In this document: in pieces, positions 1 through 7,700 of the stretch
Layout: the number at the start of each line of letters is the position of its first letter
Position numbering within the stretch: the stretch's first letter is position 1
Assembly: GCA_046303115.1 (NCBI GenBank)
Contig: JBKCGZ010000072.1
Location: forward strand, 1 to 19,868
DNA from: CAINEC01 sp046303115
Lineage (GTDB): Bacteria > Bacteroidota > Bacteroidia > AKYH767-A > OLB10
Direction of reading: 5' to 3'
DNA length: 19,868 bases
Translations under genes and position numbers: made by a program
Notes under the pieces: model-generated
What the model saw: only the letters and a program-made list of their open reading frames with translations
The model's database searches: none
What the model was told of the DNA's origin: nothing

Positions 1-1200
1 GTGTTTTATGCTGCTTGTAATCGTCCAGATGGTATTGGTAATTGTGATATTTACTTATCGCAAATGATGGGAGAAAATGCATGGTCGCAGCCGATGAATT
101 TGGGAGCTCCAATTAACACCACCGCATGGGAAACGCAGCCATCTTTCAGCTCTGATGGTCGTACATTGTATTTTATTCGTGGTTATACCGATGAAAACAG
201 AAAGAAAGTCCAAGATATTTTCATGAGTACCTATACTAATGAAAGTCGTTGGTCTGACCCTGTACGATTAAGTGATTCGATTAATACTCCTGGTTCAGAG
301 GAAAGTGTTTTTATACATCCAGATAATCAAACCTTGTATTTCAGTAGTGATGGACACCCGGGGCTAGGAGGTTTAGATATTTTCATGAGTAAGAGAAGAG
401 CTGATGGATCATGGGGTAAAGCCATTAACTTAGGTTATCCGATTAATACCTACGGCGATGAAAATAGTTTAATCGTTAGTCCTGATGGACAACTGGCTTT
501 TATGAGCAGTACTCGTAAAGATGGCTTTGGCGATTTAGACATGTACAGTTTTGAATTATATCCTGCTGTTCGTCCTTCGGTAGTAAGCTATGTTAAAGGA
601 GTTGTGGTAGATGATAAATCTGGTAATCCGTTACAAGCAAAGTTTGAAATTATTGATGTTCGTTCAGGCTTCACCGTTATGTCGGATGTATCAGATAAAA
701 GGAAAGGAGAATTCCTAGCCTGTTTAACAACAGGGAAAGAGTATATGCTAAATGTTAGTAAAGAAGGATATTTGTTTTATTCGGATTATTTCAATTGTTC
801 CGATGTTACCGATCAGCAACATGCTTATAAAATTGTGGCACGTTTAAAACAACCGGTGGCAGGGGAGTCAGTAGTCATGAAAAATATCTTTTTTGATAAC
901 AATAAATTTGATTTAAAAACAGAGAGTTATTCAGAGCTTAATAAATTAGTAGCCTTTTTAAAGGCTACACCCAATGTATCCATTGTAATTGGTGGACATA
1001 CTGATGCTGTAGGAGATGCTAAATTAAATTTAGTGTTGTCTGAAAACCGAGCTAAATCAGTTTATAATTACCTTGTTGAAAAAGGGATATCAACAACGCG
1101 TTTATCGTTTAAAGGATTCGGTAGCACCGTTCAAGTTGCAGATAATTCGACTGAGGAAGGAAGAGCTCAAAACAGGAGAACAGAATTTACAATTAAATAA
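1..1200 (+). CDS. PorE-like OmpA family protein with beta-propeller repeats, 5' truncated
   Basis: The reading frame is open at the left edge, so the GTG at base 1 is probably an internal valine codon and the N-terminus (signal peptide and perhaps TPR repeats) is missing. Residues about 1-190 are PD40/WD40-like propeller blades with repeated 'PSFSSDGRTLYF' and 'LDIFMSKR'-type motifs. Residues about 198-280 look like a carboxypeptidase-regulatory-like beta-sandwich. Residues about 290-399 form an OmpA C-terminal domain. The two residues that contact diaminopimelate in OmpA domains are present with normal 15-residue spacing: Asp335 in GGHTD and Arg350 in SENRA. It should sit in the periplasm or at the outer membrane and bind peptidoglycan. 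The order propeller, CRD, OmpA is that of PorE (PG1058), a T9SS accessory protein, but Bacteroidota carry several paralogs of this build. The T9SS assignment is therefore inference. It converges on the next gene across a terminator. Confidence 0.88.
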   Translation: MFYAACNRPDGIGNCDIYLSQMMGENAWSQPMNLGAPINTTAWETQPSFSSDGRTLYFIRGYTDENRKKVQDIFMSTYTNESRWSDPVRLSDSINTPGSEESVFIHPDNQTLYFSSDGHPGLGGLDIFMSKRRADGSWGKAINLGYPINTYGDENSLIVSPDGQLAFMSSTRKDGFGDLDMYSFELYPAVRPSVVSYVKGVVVDDKSGNPLQAKFEIIDVRSGFTVMSDVSDKRKGEFLACLTTGKEYMLNVSKEGYLFYSDYFNCSDVTDQQHAYKIVARLKQPVAGESVVMKNIFFDNNKFDLKTESYSELNKLVAFLKATPNVSIVIGGHTDAVGDAKLNLVLSENRAKSVYNYLVEKGISTTRLSFKGFGSTVQVADNSTEEGRAQNRRTEFTIK

Positions 1201-1201
1201 A

Positions 1202-1234
1202 AAAGGGCATCGTCCTGATGCCCTTTAATTTTTT
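1202..1234. terminator. Bidirectional intrinsic terminator
   Basis: Ten-base perfect arms, AAAGGGCATC at 1202-1211 and GATGCCCTTT at 1217-1226, enclose a five-base loop. A T run at 1229-1234 follows on the plus strand, and the A run at 1199-1204 supplies the T run for the minus strand. It serves both convergent genes; the plus-strand T run runs into the stop codon of the minus-strand gene. Confidence 0.9.
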
Positions 1235-2690
1235 AATGGTGACTTTCTGCGTCGTTTTTTTCTTTTGGATGAGGAACAAATTCAATTCCTAGTTCCTTGC
1301 ATAAAATCTTCTCCATTGTTTCTTCGTCAATTTTCTTGGCAACAATCTTTTTATTCTTATCAAGGATAAAAATCTGTGGAGTAGTTAAAATATCAAACTC
1401 ATGTCGGAAGTTGTTTTGAGTCTTTATATCAGCCACGTTTATCCAACTTAACTTATTTTCTTTGACGTAATCCTTCCATTTTTGTTCTTCAACGGCTGTA
1501 TTAATTGAAAATACTTCTAGCCCTTTACTTTTTGCTTTTTCATAAAAAGCTTTCACCTTTGGAACCGCTTTTTTACAATGTCCGCAATCTGGATCCCAAA
1601 ATAAAAGCACGGTAAACTTCGCATTAATATTATACAAGCTTTGGTAATTACCAGCAGTATCTGCAAGGATTAAATTTTTAGCTTGCTTTCCAACCAGGAT
1701 AGGTCCTAGAATAGACGCACGATCTTGAATTTTATAAAGCGTAGCATCATCTACCCATGTTGCCTGATCTTTTGTGTAGTACTTTGTCACCATGCTAACA
1801 AATACTGCATCTAATCCCATAATTTGAGAGGTCTCATAAGTATTTGTTAGATACCAAACTATGTATTTGAAAGTCTCTTTGTTTTTCTTTGCTTTTCCAA
1901 CTACCATATCGCATTCTGGAATTAGTGAGTCCGGAATTTGAAGTACTAAATTTTTAAAATAGTTAGCAACCTTATTATGATAAATTGGGGTTCTTAAAAT
2001 GCGCTCATCCGCTAAATCGAAGTTGTCGAAATAATGCGATTTATAGTAATTAAATTGGAATAAAGAGTCCTTAGCTCCATTTGGTAATATTGGAGCATCT
2101 GGTATTTCAGGTTCTTTTGAAGCATTAAAAATAGCAGCTTGGAAGGAGCCTGGATGTTCAGCGATATAATTGTTTTTGTAGGTTACTACTTCATTATCGA
2201 CGGCCTTCATTCTTTCTGTTACAGCATCAATTGGTTTGTTTTCAGAAGCCAGTTTGTTTTTCTCAGACTTAAGGGATTCCATTTCCAGCGACTTTTTCTG
2301 AATAAACTGTAAATAGCTATAAAAGTCTGCGTTTTCTTGAGAACCTTTTACCTTCATTGAGTTGATGGCATCTGTTTGATCGCATTCCATTGAAAAGAAC
2401 TGTGATTTATCGACCATAATTTCGAAATAGGTCTTATTAGGAAATACGAATAAATAAATCCCCCCAGCCAATGGTTCCTTTCCTTTGAAGGTAATGTTTC
2501 CTGTACTATTAACCATTGCAGAATCTTTTAGATACTGCTTATCGCCATAATAATTAGCAAGGTAACAAAGGGTGTCTTTTAACCCATTCACTTTGATTTT
2601 TATCTCATAGCCTTGTGCGGTAACTGAATTTGCAAATGCTAATGACAAGCAAGCATAAGTTAAGATTAATCGTAGATGTTTCATTGACAT
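1233..2690 (-). CDS. Secreted TlpA-like thiol-disulfide oxidoreductase (DUF4369/DUF5106 type)
   Basis: A signal peptide (residues about 1-25, cleavage near SVTAQ) is followed by a DUF4369-like beta domain (about 26-130), a helical, charged DUF5106-like middle part (about 140-320), and a C-terminal thioredoxin fold (about 330-470). The redox motif is Cys369-Gly-His-Cys372 in 'FWDPDCGHCKKAVP'. The cis-proline loop is 'DILTTPQIFILD'. This layout is common in Bacteroidota, where such proteins act in the periplasm on exported thiols; the partner here is unknown. The length of 485 residues is normal for the three-domain form. An ATG two codons downstream (third codon, M3) is an equally good start. 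No clear TAnnTTTG promoter is seen; the nearest is a one-mismatch TAAATTTA at 2716-2723. The tail is rich in His, Glu and Lys. Confidence 0.88.
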   Translation of the reverse strand: MSMKHLRLILTYACLSLAFANSVTAQGYEIKIKVNGLKDTLCYLANYYGDKQYLKDSAMVNSTGNITFKGKEPLAGGIYLFVFPNKTYFEIMVDKSQFFSMECDQTDAINSMKVKGSQENADFYSYLQFIQKKSLEMESLKSEKNKLASENKPIDAVTERMKAVDNEVVTYKNNYIAEHPGSFQAAIFNASKEPEIPDAPILPNGAKDSLFQFNYYKSHYFDNFDLADERILRTPIYHNKVANYFKNLVLQIPDSLIPECDMVVGKAKKNKETFKYIVWYLTNTYETSQIMGLDAVFVSMVTKYYTKDQATWVDDATLYKIQDRASILGPILVGKQAKNLILADTAGNYQSLYNINAKFTVLLFWDPDCGHCKKAVPKVKAFYEKAKSKGLEVFSINTAVEEQKWKDYVKENKLSWINVADIKTQNNFRHEFDILTTPQIFILDKNKKIVAKKIDEETMEKILCKELGIEFVPHPKEKNDAESHH

Positions 2691-2995
2691 TTTTTATCGT
2701 GCTAAATTGATTTGGTAAATTTATAAGATATTATCTGTTATTCTTTTTCTAAGACGCATAATAACTAACGCTACGCTGTTAATTGTAATTGTATATCCTT
2801 TATCAAAGCCCCATATTAACACTAAATAATCATTATTTATTCATAATTTGTCGCAATTTGTCAGAAATTATTTTGATTTTATAAAAGAAAGAAGTAAACT
2901 TGACAAATATTACAATTGCTTTTGGCGATGAATGCTAACAAAGTGTTAAAGTCGTAATTATTGTTTTTCGTTCTATTACATCAGTATAAAACACT
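2691..2995. other. AT-rich intergenic region between divergent genes
   Basis: No gene is supported here; all frames are short and broken. The stretch separates two divergent genes and should hold both promoters, but no exact TAnnTTTG element is seen on either strand. The only structure noticed is a tandem AATTTGTC pair with a downstream inverted copy, listed separately. Confidence 0.6.
2845..2908. repeat. AATTTGTC direct repeats with inverted GACAAAT
   Basis: AATTTGTC occurs at 2845-2852 and 2855-2862, a 10-base period or about one helix turn. The reverse-complement core GACAAAT lies at 2902-2908. An operator is possible, but such short AT-rich words can recur by chance in this background. 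Confidence 0.3.
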
Positions 2996-3394
2996 ATGGA
3001 AATTAAAACGAATTATTATTACAGGAGCAAAGAGGGGATTTTAAAAGAAGGTGGTCAAATTGTGTTTAATCGATATCGTATATTATCGGCTGTTGGAAGG
3101 GAATTACCCGAAAAAGGGGTTGTCTATTATTCTTCGGCAACAAATGACATCCTTAAAGTTGAGATTGGAGAGTCTCAATTGAAGTCTGTTCTGGTTAATA
3201 GAATAATCACCGAAAAAGACTACACCTCAAATCAAATGGAATATTATATTTGGCTTAATTGGTTAAATCAGCAAAAGTTCAAATGGATTCATAAGAGGCA
3301 TTTTTTACAGCAAAAGAAAACACATTTACATTTGGGATTAATTATTTTATTAATTTACTTTGTTTATCAACTATTAGAACATTTAACCGATTAA
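2996..3394 (+). CDS. Hypothetical protein with C-terminal membrane segment
   Basis: I do not recognise this 132-residue protein. The first 100 residues look soluble, mixed alpha/beta and rich in Tyr, Lys and Glu. A basic patch ('HKRHFLQQKKTHLH', about 98-111) is followed by one hydrophobic helix (about 112-128, 'LGLIILLIYFVYQLL') and a five-residue end. It would be tail-anchored with the soluble part in the cytoplasm by the positive-inside rule. The stop overlaps the ATG of the next small gene as TAATG, so the two are probably translated together. Coding is supported by the long open frame and by this junction. No function is proposed. Confidence 0.68.
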   Translation: MEIKTNYYYRSKEGILKEGGQIVFNRYRILSAVGRELPEKGVVYYSSATNDILKVEIGESQLKSVLVNRIITEKDYTSNQMEYYIWLNWLNQQKFKWIHKRHFLQQKKTHLHLGLIILLIYFVYQLLEHLTD

Positions 3395-3528
3395 TGAGTC
3401 AAATTAGGGTACGTGATTTAATTGGATTCAAATTGCATTCGAAACAGCTAAGCAGATTCGAGATTACTGCCTTTGTTATTATTCTTATCTACTTCTTAGT
3501 GATGGGCTGTTTGTTTTTTATGATTTAA
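3394..3528 (+). CDS. Small single-pass membrane protein, 44 residues
   Basis: This short frame starts at the ATG inside the TAATG overlap with the previous gene and ends in TAA at 3526-3528. It encodes a basic N-terminal half (residues 1-23, with Arg5, Arg7, Lys13, Lys17 and Arg21) and then one hydrophobic helix to the end (about 24-44, 'ITAFVIILIYFLVMGCLFFM'). The basic-then-hydrophobic layout and the coupling overlap argue that it is real, with a cytoplasmic N-terminus. It overlaps the convergent beta-barrel gene by four bases. Function unknown; it may act with the 132-residue neighbour, which has the same topology. Confidence 0.5.
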   Translation: MSQIRVRDLIGFKLHSKQLSRFEITAFVIILIYFLVMGCLFFMI

Positions 3529-4388
3529 TCTTTGCCTCCTCCCGATATGCTTTCGTTTTTCTTTAGATTAATTCGAATCCCTGCAGTATATATTGCTCCA
3601 TTTCCTACAAATTGACCTTTAAGGTAATTCTCATAATTTACTATTAAAGACATATCTTTTCGAAAACAAATCGAACCCATAGCACCATATCTAAAAAAAC
3701 CTTCACTATTTTTAAATAATCCATAATTCACAATATTTTCTTCATTCGATAATTCTGAAAAAGGTAATTTTCCTCTAATGAAAATCGAAACTGCATATTT
3801 ATCCTGCTGGTTATAGTTGAAATAAATATTGCCTAAGAAATCATTTTTGAAGTTCTTTTTCCTATTCTGATAGCCGATATTTCCATTAATCATTAAGTGT
3901 TTGTTGACTTCATAAAAAACATCAAAATATAAGCTATTTGCAAAATCCCCATATCCAGTATTTAATCCGCTAGAATCGTTTATGCCAGTCCCCAAATTTT
4001 GATAAAAACTAATTACTGGTTGAATTTTATTTTGCTTAGCAAAGGCATAGTTAATTCCAAATGATAAATCACCTAATCCTGCTTTACTTTTTGCATCTGT
4101 AATTTTCAGATCATTGTTTTCTGAATTACTTGCTGAGTTATAGAAGGGCGCATTTAAGTTTAAAGTAATACGATCTGTAATGCCAAACCTTGCATTAACG
4201 TTAATCGAGGAAAAGCGAATTTCAGGTATAGGCTTTAACTCGCCATCATCATCAAATACAGAATTGAATTTTGTAAATTGATATTTAAAATCCAATTGTC
4301 CATTGCCCTTAAGCAATGGATCATTCCCAGCTAAACAGGAGAGACTAAAGGGTAAGAAAGCAATAAGTAGTTTTAAAGTTGTTTTCAT
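3525..4388 (-). CDS. Outer-membrane beta-barrel protein, putative
   Basis: Signal peptide at residues 1-21 ('MKTTLKLLIAFLPFSLSCLA'); the Cys18 context is not a good lipobox, so signal peptidase I cleavage is more likely. The rest alternates polar and hydrophobic/aromatic residues in short strands such as 'SINVNARFGITDRITLNLNAPF' (positions about 62-83), 'KAGLGDLSFGINYAF' and 'GNGAIYTAGIRINL'. This is the pattern of a barrel of roughly 10-12 strands, resembling the transporter-like barrels annotated as meta-pathway or porin-like in Bacteroidota. The substrate cannot be told. The last barrel strand is followed by a charged tail ('KKNESISGGGKD'), so a terminal aromatic is lacking. No close neighbour gives a functional hint. 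No exact -7 element is visible; TATGTTTA lies at 4433-4426. Confidence 0.72.
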   Translation of the reverse strand: MKTTLKLLIAFLPFSLSCLAGNDPLLKGNGQLDFKYQFTKFNSVFDDDGELKPIPEIRFSSINVNARFGITDRITLNLNAPFYNSASNSENNDLKITDAKSKAGLGDLSFGINYAFAKQNKIQPVISFYQNLGTGINDSSGLNTGYGDFANSLYFDVFYEVNKHLMINGNIGYQNRKKNFKNDFLGNIYFNYNQQDKYAVSIFIRGKLPFSELSNEENIVNYGLFKNSEGFFRYGAMGSICFRKDMSLIVNYENYLKGQFVGNGAIYTAGIRINLKKNESISGGGKD

Positions 4389-4471
4389 AGAATTTATCAG
4401 AGGTCAATATAAAGCAGCATGCTTGTAAACATACTTATTTTTGGCAAAAATCGTATTGGCAAGGATAAACA

Positions 4472-4502
4472 CTTGAATTTTGAAAGTTAAAATTTACCTT
4501 TG
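4472..4502 (+). promoter_or_regulatory. Bacteroidota-type promoter (-33 TTG, -7 TACCTTTG)
   Basis: TACCTTTG at 4495-4502 matches the TAnnTTTG consensus. CTTG at 4472-4475 is a -33 element with 19-base spacing. The transcript would begin near 4507, leaving about 14 bases before the ATG at 4521. Confidence 0.72.
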
Positions 4503-4520
4503 CAACTCTTTACGAATTAT

Positions 4521-5126
4521 ATGACATCTACAGCATCAATCGATTCAAACTGGGTAATTAGCAATGGAATTTCTTACCAAGATTATTTCAATTCCATTAT
4601 TCAAATGGTTAATGATAAAACAACATCAGGAGCGGATCAATCCGAAGAACGCATTGAGCTAACTAAACTAAATATGCATCGGATGAAGCGTATTAATGAC
4701 GCATCGATTAACATTGATAACATAAACTTATCTAAATCGATTGGAGTAGCCATATTAACGGAAGCATGGTGTGGCGATTCAGCCCAAAATGTCCCTTGGT
4801 TAGAACATTTTTTAAATGCTTTTAATCCTAAAATCGAAACATTTTATTTTTTCAGAGATGAACATCCTGATTTAATGAATCAATTTTTAACGAATGGAAG
4901 CAGATCAATTCCTAAAACTGTGTTTTTTGAAAAAAGCAATGGAAACATATTAGCTACTTGGGGACCACGTCCAACGGAAATCAAAAATTGGTTAGCAGAT
5001 TTCAGAGCAAAAAATCCTGAAATACCTAAACATGATTGGGAAATTGAGCTTCATAAATACTATACAAAAAATAAAGGTGAAGCTATATTTCAAGATCTAA
5101 AAGAAATCATATCGGAGTTTTCTTAA
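4521..5126 (+). CDS. Thioredoxin-like family protein with CGDS motif
   Basis: The protein has 201 residues from the ATG at 4521. A longer frame from TTG at 4500 is rejected because that codon lies inside the -7 promoter element. There is no signal peptide, so it is cytoplasmic. The thioredoxin fold spans about residues 60-175: the strand 'SIGVAILTEAWCGDSAQ' carries Cys84-Gly-Asp-Ser87 in place of CxxC, and 'SRSIPKTVFF' is the cis-proline loop. This is the usual form of the Thioredoxin_9-like group in Bacteroidota, in which the second cysteine is often Ser or Asp. It cannot do a standard dithiol exchange alone; a monothiol or binding role is inference. Its 3' end overlaps the convergent DUF5916 gene by 20 bases. 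Confidence 0.82.
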   Translation: MTSTASIDSNWVISNGISYQDYFNSIIQMVNDKTTSGADQSEERIELTKLNMHRMKRINDASINIDNINLSKSIGVAILTEAWCGDSAQNVPWLEHFLNAFNPKIETFYFFRDEHPDLMNQFLTNGSRSIPKTVFFEKSNGNILATWGPRPTEIKNWLADFRAKNPEIPKHDWEIELHKYYTKNKGEAIFQDLKEIISEFS

Positions 5127-7596
5127 TTCCTTTCTTTAAATCAAGATAATCGAGGTAATAAAGTAATTTAATACTTACAATATTTGTCTTTGGATGTGAG
5201 AATAATTGTTTGGAATTATAAAGATAGTCGCGAGAAATTACACCGTACGCTGAATCATCAATACTATTCTTGTAAACGATATTTAACACACTTCCTGGCG
5301 CGAATCGATATTCATAGACCAAATCAACATTCAATAAATCTAATTTGAAGTTACTATTTCCGGAATATTCATAATAATCCGCTAACTCGCCATTTTCAAC
5401 TAAACGGAAATACTTTTTATAGTTTCCAGTGATGCAATAGTTCCGTACTCTTAGCGAAATATTCATTTTATCATTAATCGTATACGAGCAATTGATTTCA
5501 TTTAAATAAGTATCTAATCTTCTTAATCCAAATACAATTGCTGTATCTTGTAAGGTTGCGAATCCTATATTAGATGGATCTAAATTATAAGAAAAAGATG
5601 TTGTAATAAATAAATGATCGTTTGGACGGAAACGCAAACTTAATGTAGGACCATATCCTTCACTTTTATATACATCCATAAAGTTTGATATATTCAAGCT
5701 TACATCATAGGCAAATTTCTTTCTATAATCGGTGCTATAACCGACGTATGCGTAAGCATATCGAAATCCATGAAAGAAATACCCAGGCTGACGCGGCTCG
5801 TACATATCGTAGTTTCTGCTCGGAGTAAAGCCACCACCAAAAAACATCGCATTAAAATCAAGAAAGCTAACAAACCCGTTTATATCTAATGAATTACTCC
5901 CTTGCATTTTAGTTTTGAAATCTTTCTTATCTGTGTACTTTATATTTATAAATCCATCTCGTAAAAACTTCCAAGGTTGAAATAGATTATATCTAACATA
6001 AGCTGAATTAGAAATAATTCCAGGAACTGTAAAATAACCAAGATCGGTAACATTATATGATGTATCGATAACCTCTGATTGCAATCCAAATTTAAATGCG
6101 CCACTTACTTTTCCAAACTTTAAATTATAACGATAACCATTTAAATCTTTTTCTCCATCAGTATGATATTGCTGAGAGGAATAGACTCCATCACCTACAA
6201 GAGCATATTTCTTGTTATTGGTAAACAATGAAAATCCGGCACCTGTCACATTCGCATCTTTGTTCTGATTTCTACGAGTAGTATTTAAATTAATAACATA
6301 AAAATTGTTGTTGCTTTTGTACTGTTTATCAAAAACAAGAATATTATAATTAGCAAATGACTCTGTTAATACTTTGCGTGTAGAACCATCTTGATTTTTT
6401 ATCAAAGCATAAGTATTATCTGTAGTCGCATTAAAGAATCCTATTCCTAATCCATTATTCAGACGCCCAGAAACTTTAGTTGCGTTGAGCAATTTGCTCT
6501 GCGAAGGGTTTTCTAACAACACATCACCAGAATCCAATTCGCTACTAACATTATAAAATCCACCTGGAGTTTTACCAATCCTGCGTGAATAAAACAATTC
6601 CCCTTTTGTGAATAGATCAACTCCCTCTTGAAAGAAAGGACGATTTTCATCGTAAACCACTTCGGTGTAACTTAAATTCTTGATTTTATTATCAGATTGT
6701 ACCTGTCCAAAATCTGGTAGTAAGGTCATGTCTAATGTAAAACGATCATCAATACCATATTTAATATCCGCACCTGCATTCCATCCATAGGAGTTTGAAT
6801 AGGAGTAATTATCAAACTCATCGTATTGAGGACTTTTAGAATAATTTAAAGCGGCAAATGGAATTAAAGATAAACGAACGGGTGTTTTAATATTTTCAAC
6901 ACCCGTTAATTTCCCCCAATATTCCAATGGATTAGTAACCCCTGAAGGAGTGAATGACCATTGAATTAATTCGCGCTCTCTTCTTATATAACGGAGCATT
7001 TGCGTATTCCAATCTTGAATAGCCGTATTAGGAAAACGAATAGCAGAGTAGGGGATTTCCATTTCTACCGTCCAACCTCTATCTGTTAATTTAACAGCAC
7101 TATTCCAAACAGCATTAAAGGTGTAGTCGTTGTATTTACTGTCAAGCTGAACACCACTCGCATACACCGTAAATTGAAATGCATCTTGATGGTTGGCGTA
7201 GGGATCAACTTTAAAACAGAAATAATCTGCATTCATATCCATTTCATCACGCTTCCCAAGCTGACGTAATATGCTATCTGGATTATTGTCGAGCAACTCG
7301 GCAAAAACATAAATAGCATTGTCGGTATAACCAATACGCACTAAAGTCCGCTGACTTGGCTTTGCACCTTCTATAGGACGCGATTGAGTGAATGTATCAG
7401 TGTTGGGAGCGTTATTCCATTCTGATTCTTCCATTTTACCATCAATAACAGGAGCTTTCAAAAATCGAATGGCATTGACAGACTTTAAAGAATCTTGAGC
7501 TCGTAATGAAAATACATTAATTATTATGGCGAAAGTTAAAAGATACTTTATTATAAACAATCGAGAAATCAAGGAGGAATGTAATGAAATAGTCAT
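5107..7596 (-). CDS. DUF5916 outer-membrane protein with CBM9-like N-terminal domain
   Basis: The protein has 829 residues from the ATG at 7596; an in-frame TTG at 7611 would add five residues but lies too close to the predicted transcript start. A signal peptide covers about residues 1-34 (cleavage after SLRAQ). Residues about 40-220 form a carbohydrate-binding family 9-like beta-sandwich ('FLKAPVIDGKMEESEWNNA', 'VRIGYTDNAIYVFAEL', 'WTVEMEIPYSAIRF'). From about 235 to the end it is a large DUF5916 beta-barrel, with conserved-looking 'LLPDFGQVQSDN' and 'ENRPFFQEG' motifs and many amphipathic aromatic strands. The length fits the family. Its role is unknown; some relatives are annotated as hydrolases without proof. 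It is transcribed divergently from a sensor kinase operon, so control by that system is plausible but not shown. Confidence 0.87.
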   Translation of the reverse strand: MTISLHSSLISRLFIIKYLLTFAIIINVFSLRAQDSLKSVNAIRFLKAPVIDGKMEESEWNNAPNTDTFTQSRPIEGAKPSQRTLVRIGYTDNAIYVFAELLDNNPDSILRQLGKRDEMDMNADYFCFKVDPYANHQDAFQFTVYASGVQLDSKYNDYTFNAVWNSAVKLTDRGWTVEMEIPYSAIRFPNTAIQDWNTQMLRYIRRERELIQWSFTPSGVTNPLEYWGKLTGVENIKTPVRLSLIPFAALNYSKSPQYDEFDNYSYSNSYGWNAGADIKYGIDDRFTLDMTLLPDFGQVQSDNKIKNLSYTEVVYDENRPFFQEGVDLFTKGELFYSRRIGKTPGGFYNVSSELDSGDVLLENPSQSKLLNATKVSGRLNNGLGIGFFNATTDNTYALIKNQDGSTRKVLTESFANYNILVFDKQYKSNNNFYVINLNTTRRNQNKDANVTGAGFSLFTNNKKYALVGDGVYSSQQYHTDGEKDLNGYRYNLKFGKVSGAFKFGLQSEVIDTSYNVTDLGYFTVPGIISNSAYVRYNLFQPWKFLRDGFINIKYTDKKDFKTKMQGSNSLDINGFVSFLDFNAMFFGGGFTPSRNYDMYEPRQPGYFFHGFRYAYAYVGYSTDYRKKFAYDVSLNISNFMDVYKSEGYGPTLSLRFRPNDHLFITTSFSYNLDPSNIGFATLQDTAIVFGLRRLDTYLNEINCSYTINDKMNISLRVRNYCITGNYKKYFRLVENGELADYYEYSGNSNFKLDLLNVDLVYEYRFAPGSVLNIVYKNSIDDSAYGVISRDYLYNSKQLFSHPKTNIVSIKLLYYLDYLDLKKGIKKTPI

Positions 7597-7621
7597 GTAA
7601 CTACTGCGCAATAATAATGTG

Positions 7622-7629
7622 CAAATCTA
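7622..7629 (-). promoter_or_regulatory. -7 element TAGATTTG for the DUF5916 gene
   Basis: The minus strand reads TAGATTTG, an exact TAnnTTTG match. The transcript would start near 7617, about 20 bases ahead of the ATG at 7596. No good -33 TTG is seen at the right distance. Confidence 0.55.
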
Positions 7630-7688
7630 CAATTTAAATAACTAAGTTAATTTAGCGTTAATAACAATTATTGCTATTCTTCAATTAA

Positions 7689-7696
7689 TAAATTTG
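7689..7696 (+). promoter_or_regulatory. -7 element TAAATTTG for the sensor kinase operon
   Basis: TAAATTTG is an exact TAnnTTTG match ending only four bases before the GTG start at 7701. The nearest TTG, at 7671-7673, gives a short 15-base spacing. If used, the messenger would be leaderless or nearly so. Confidence 0.5.
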
Positions 7697-7700
7697 ACGA

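Noticed and set aside
3525..4388. Lipoprotein call from Cys18 in the signal region of the barrel protein
   Set aside because: The residues before the cysteine (Ser-Leu-Ser) do not fit a lipobox with Leu at -3; ordinary signal peptidase cleavage is more likely.
7597..7611. TTG start at 7611 for the DUF5916 gene
   Set aside because: It lies only about ten bases behind the -7 element, so a transcript could barely include it; the ATG at 7596 gives a normal short leader and an intact signal peptide.
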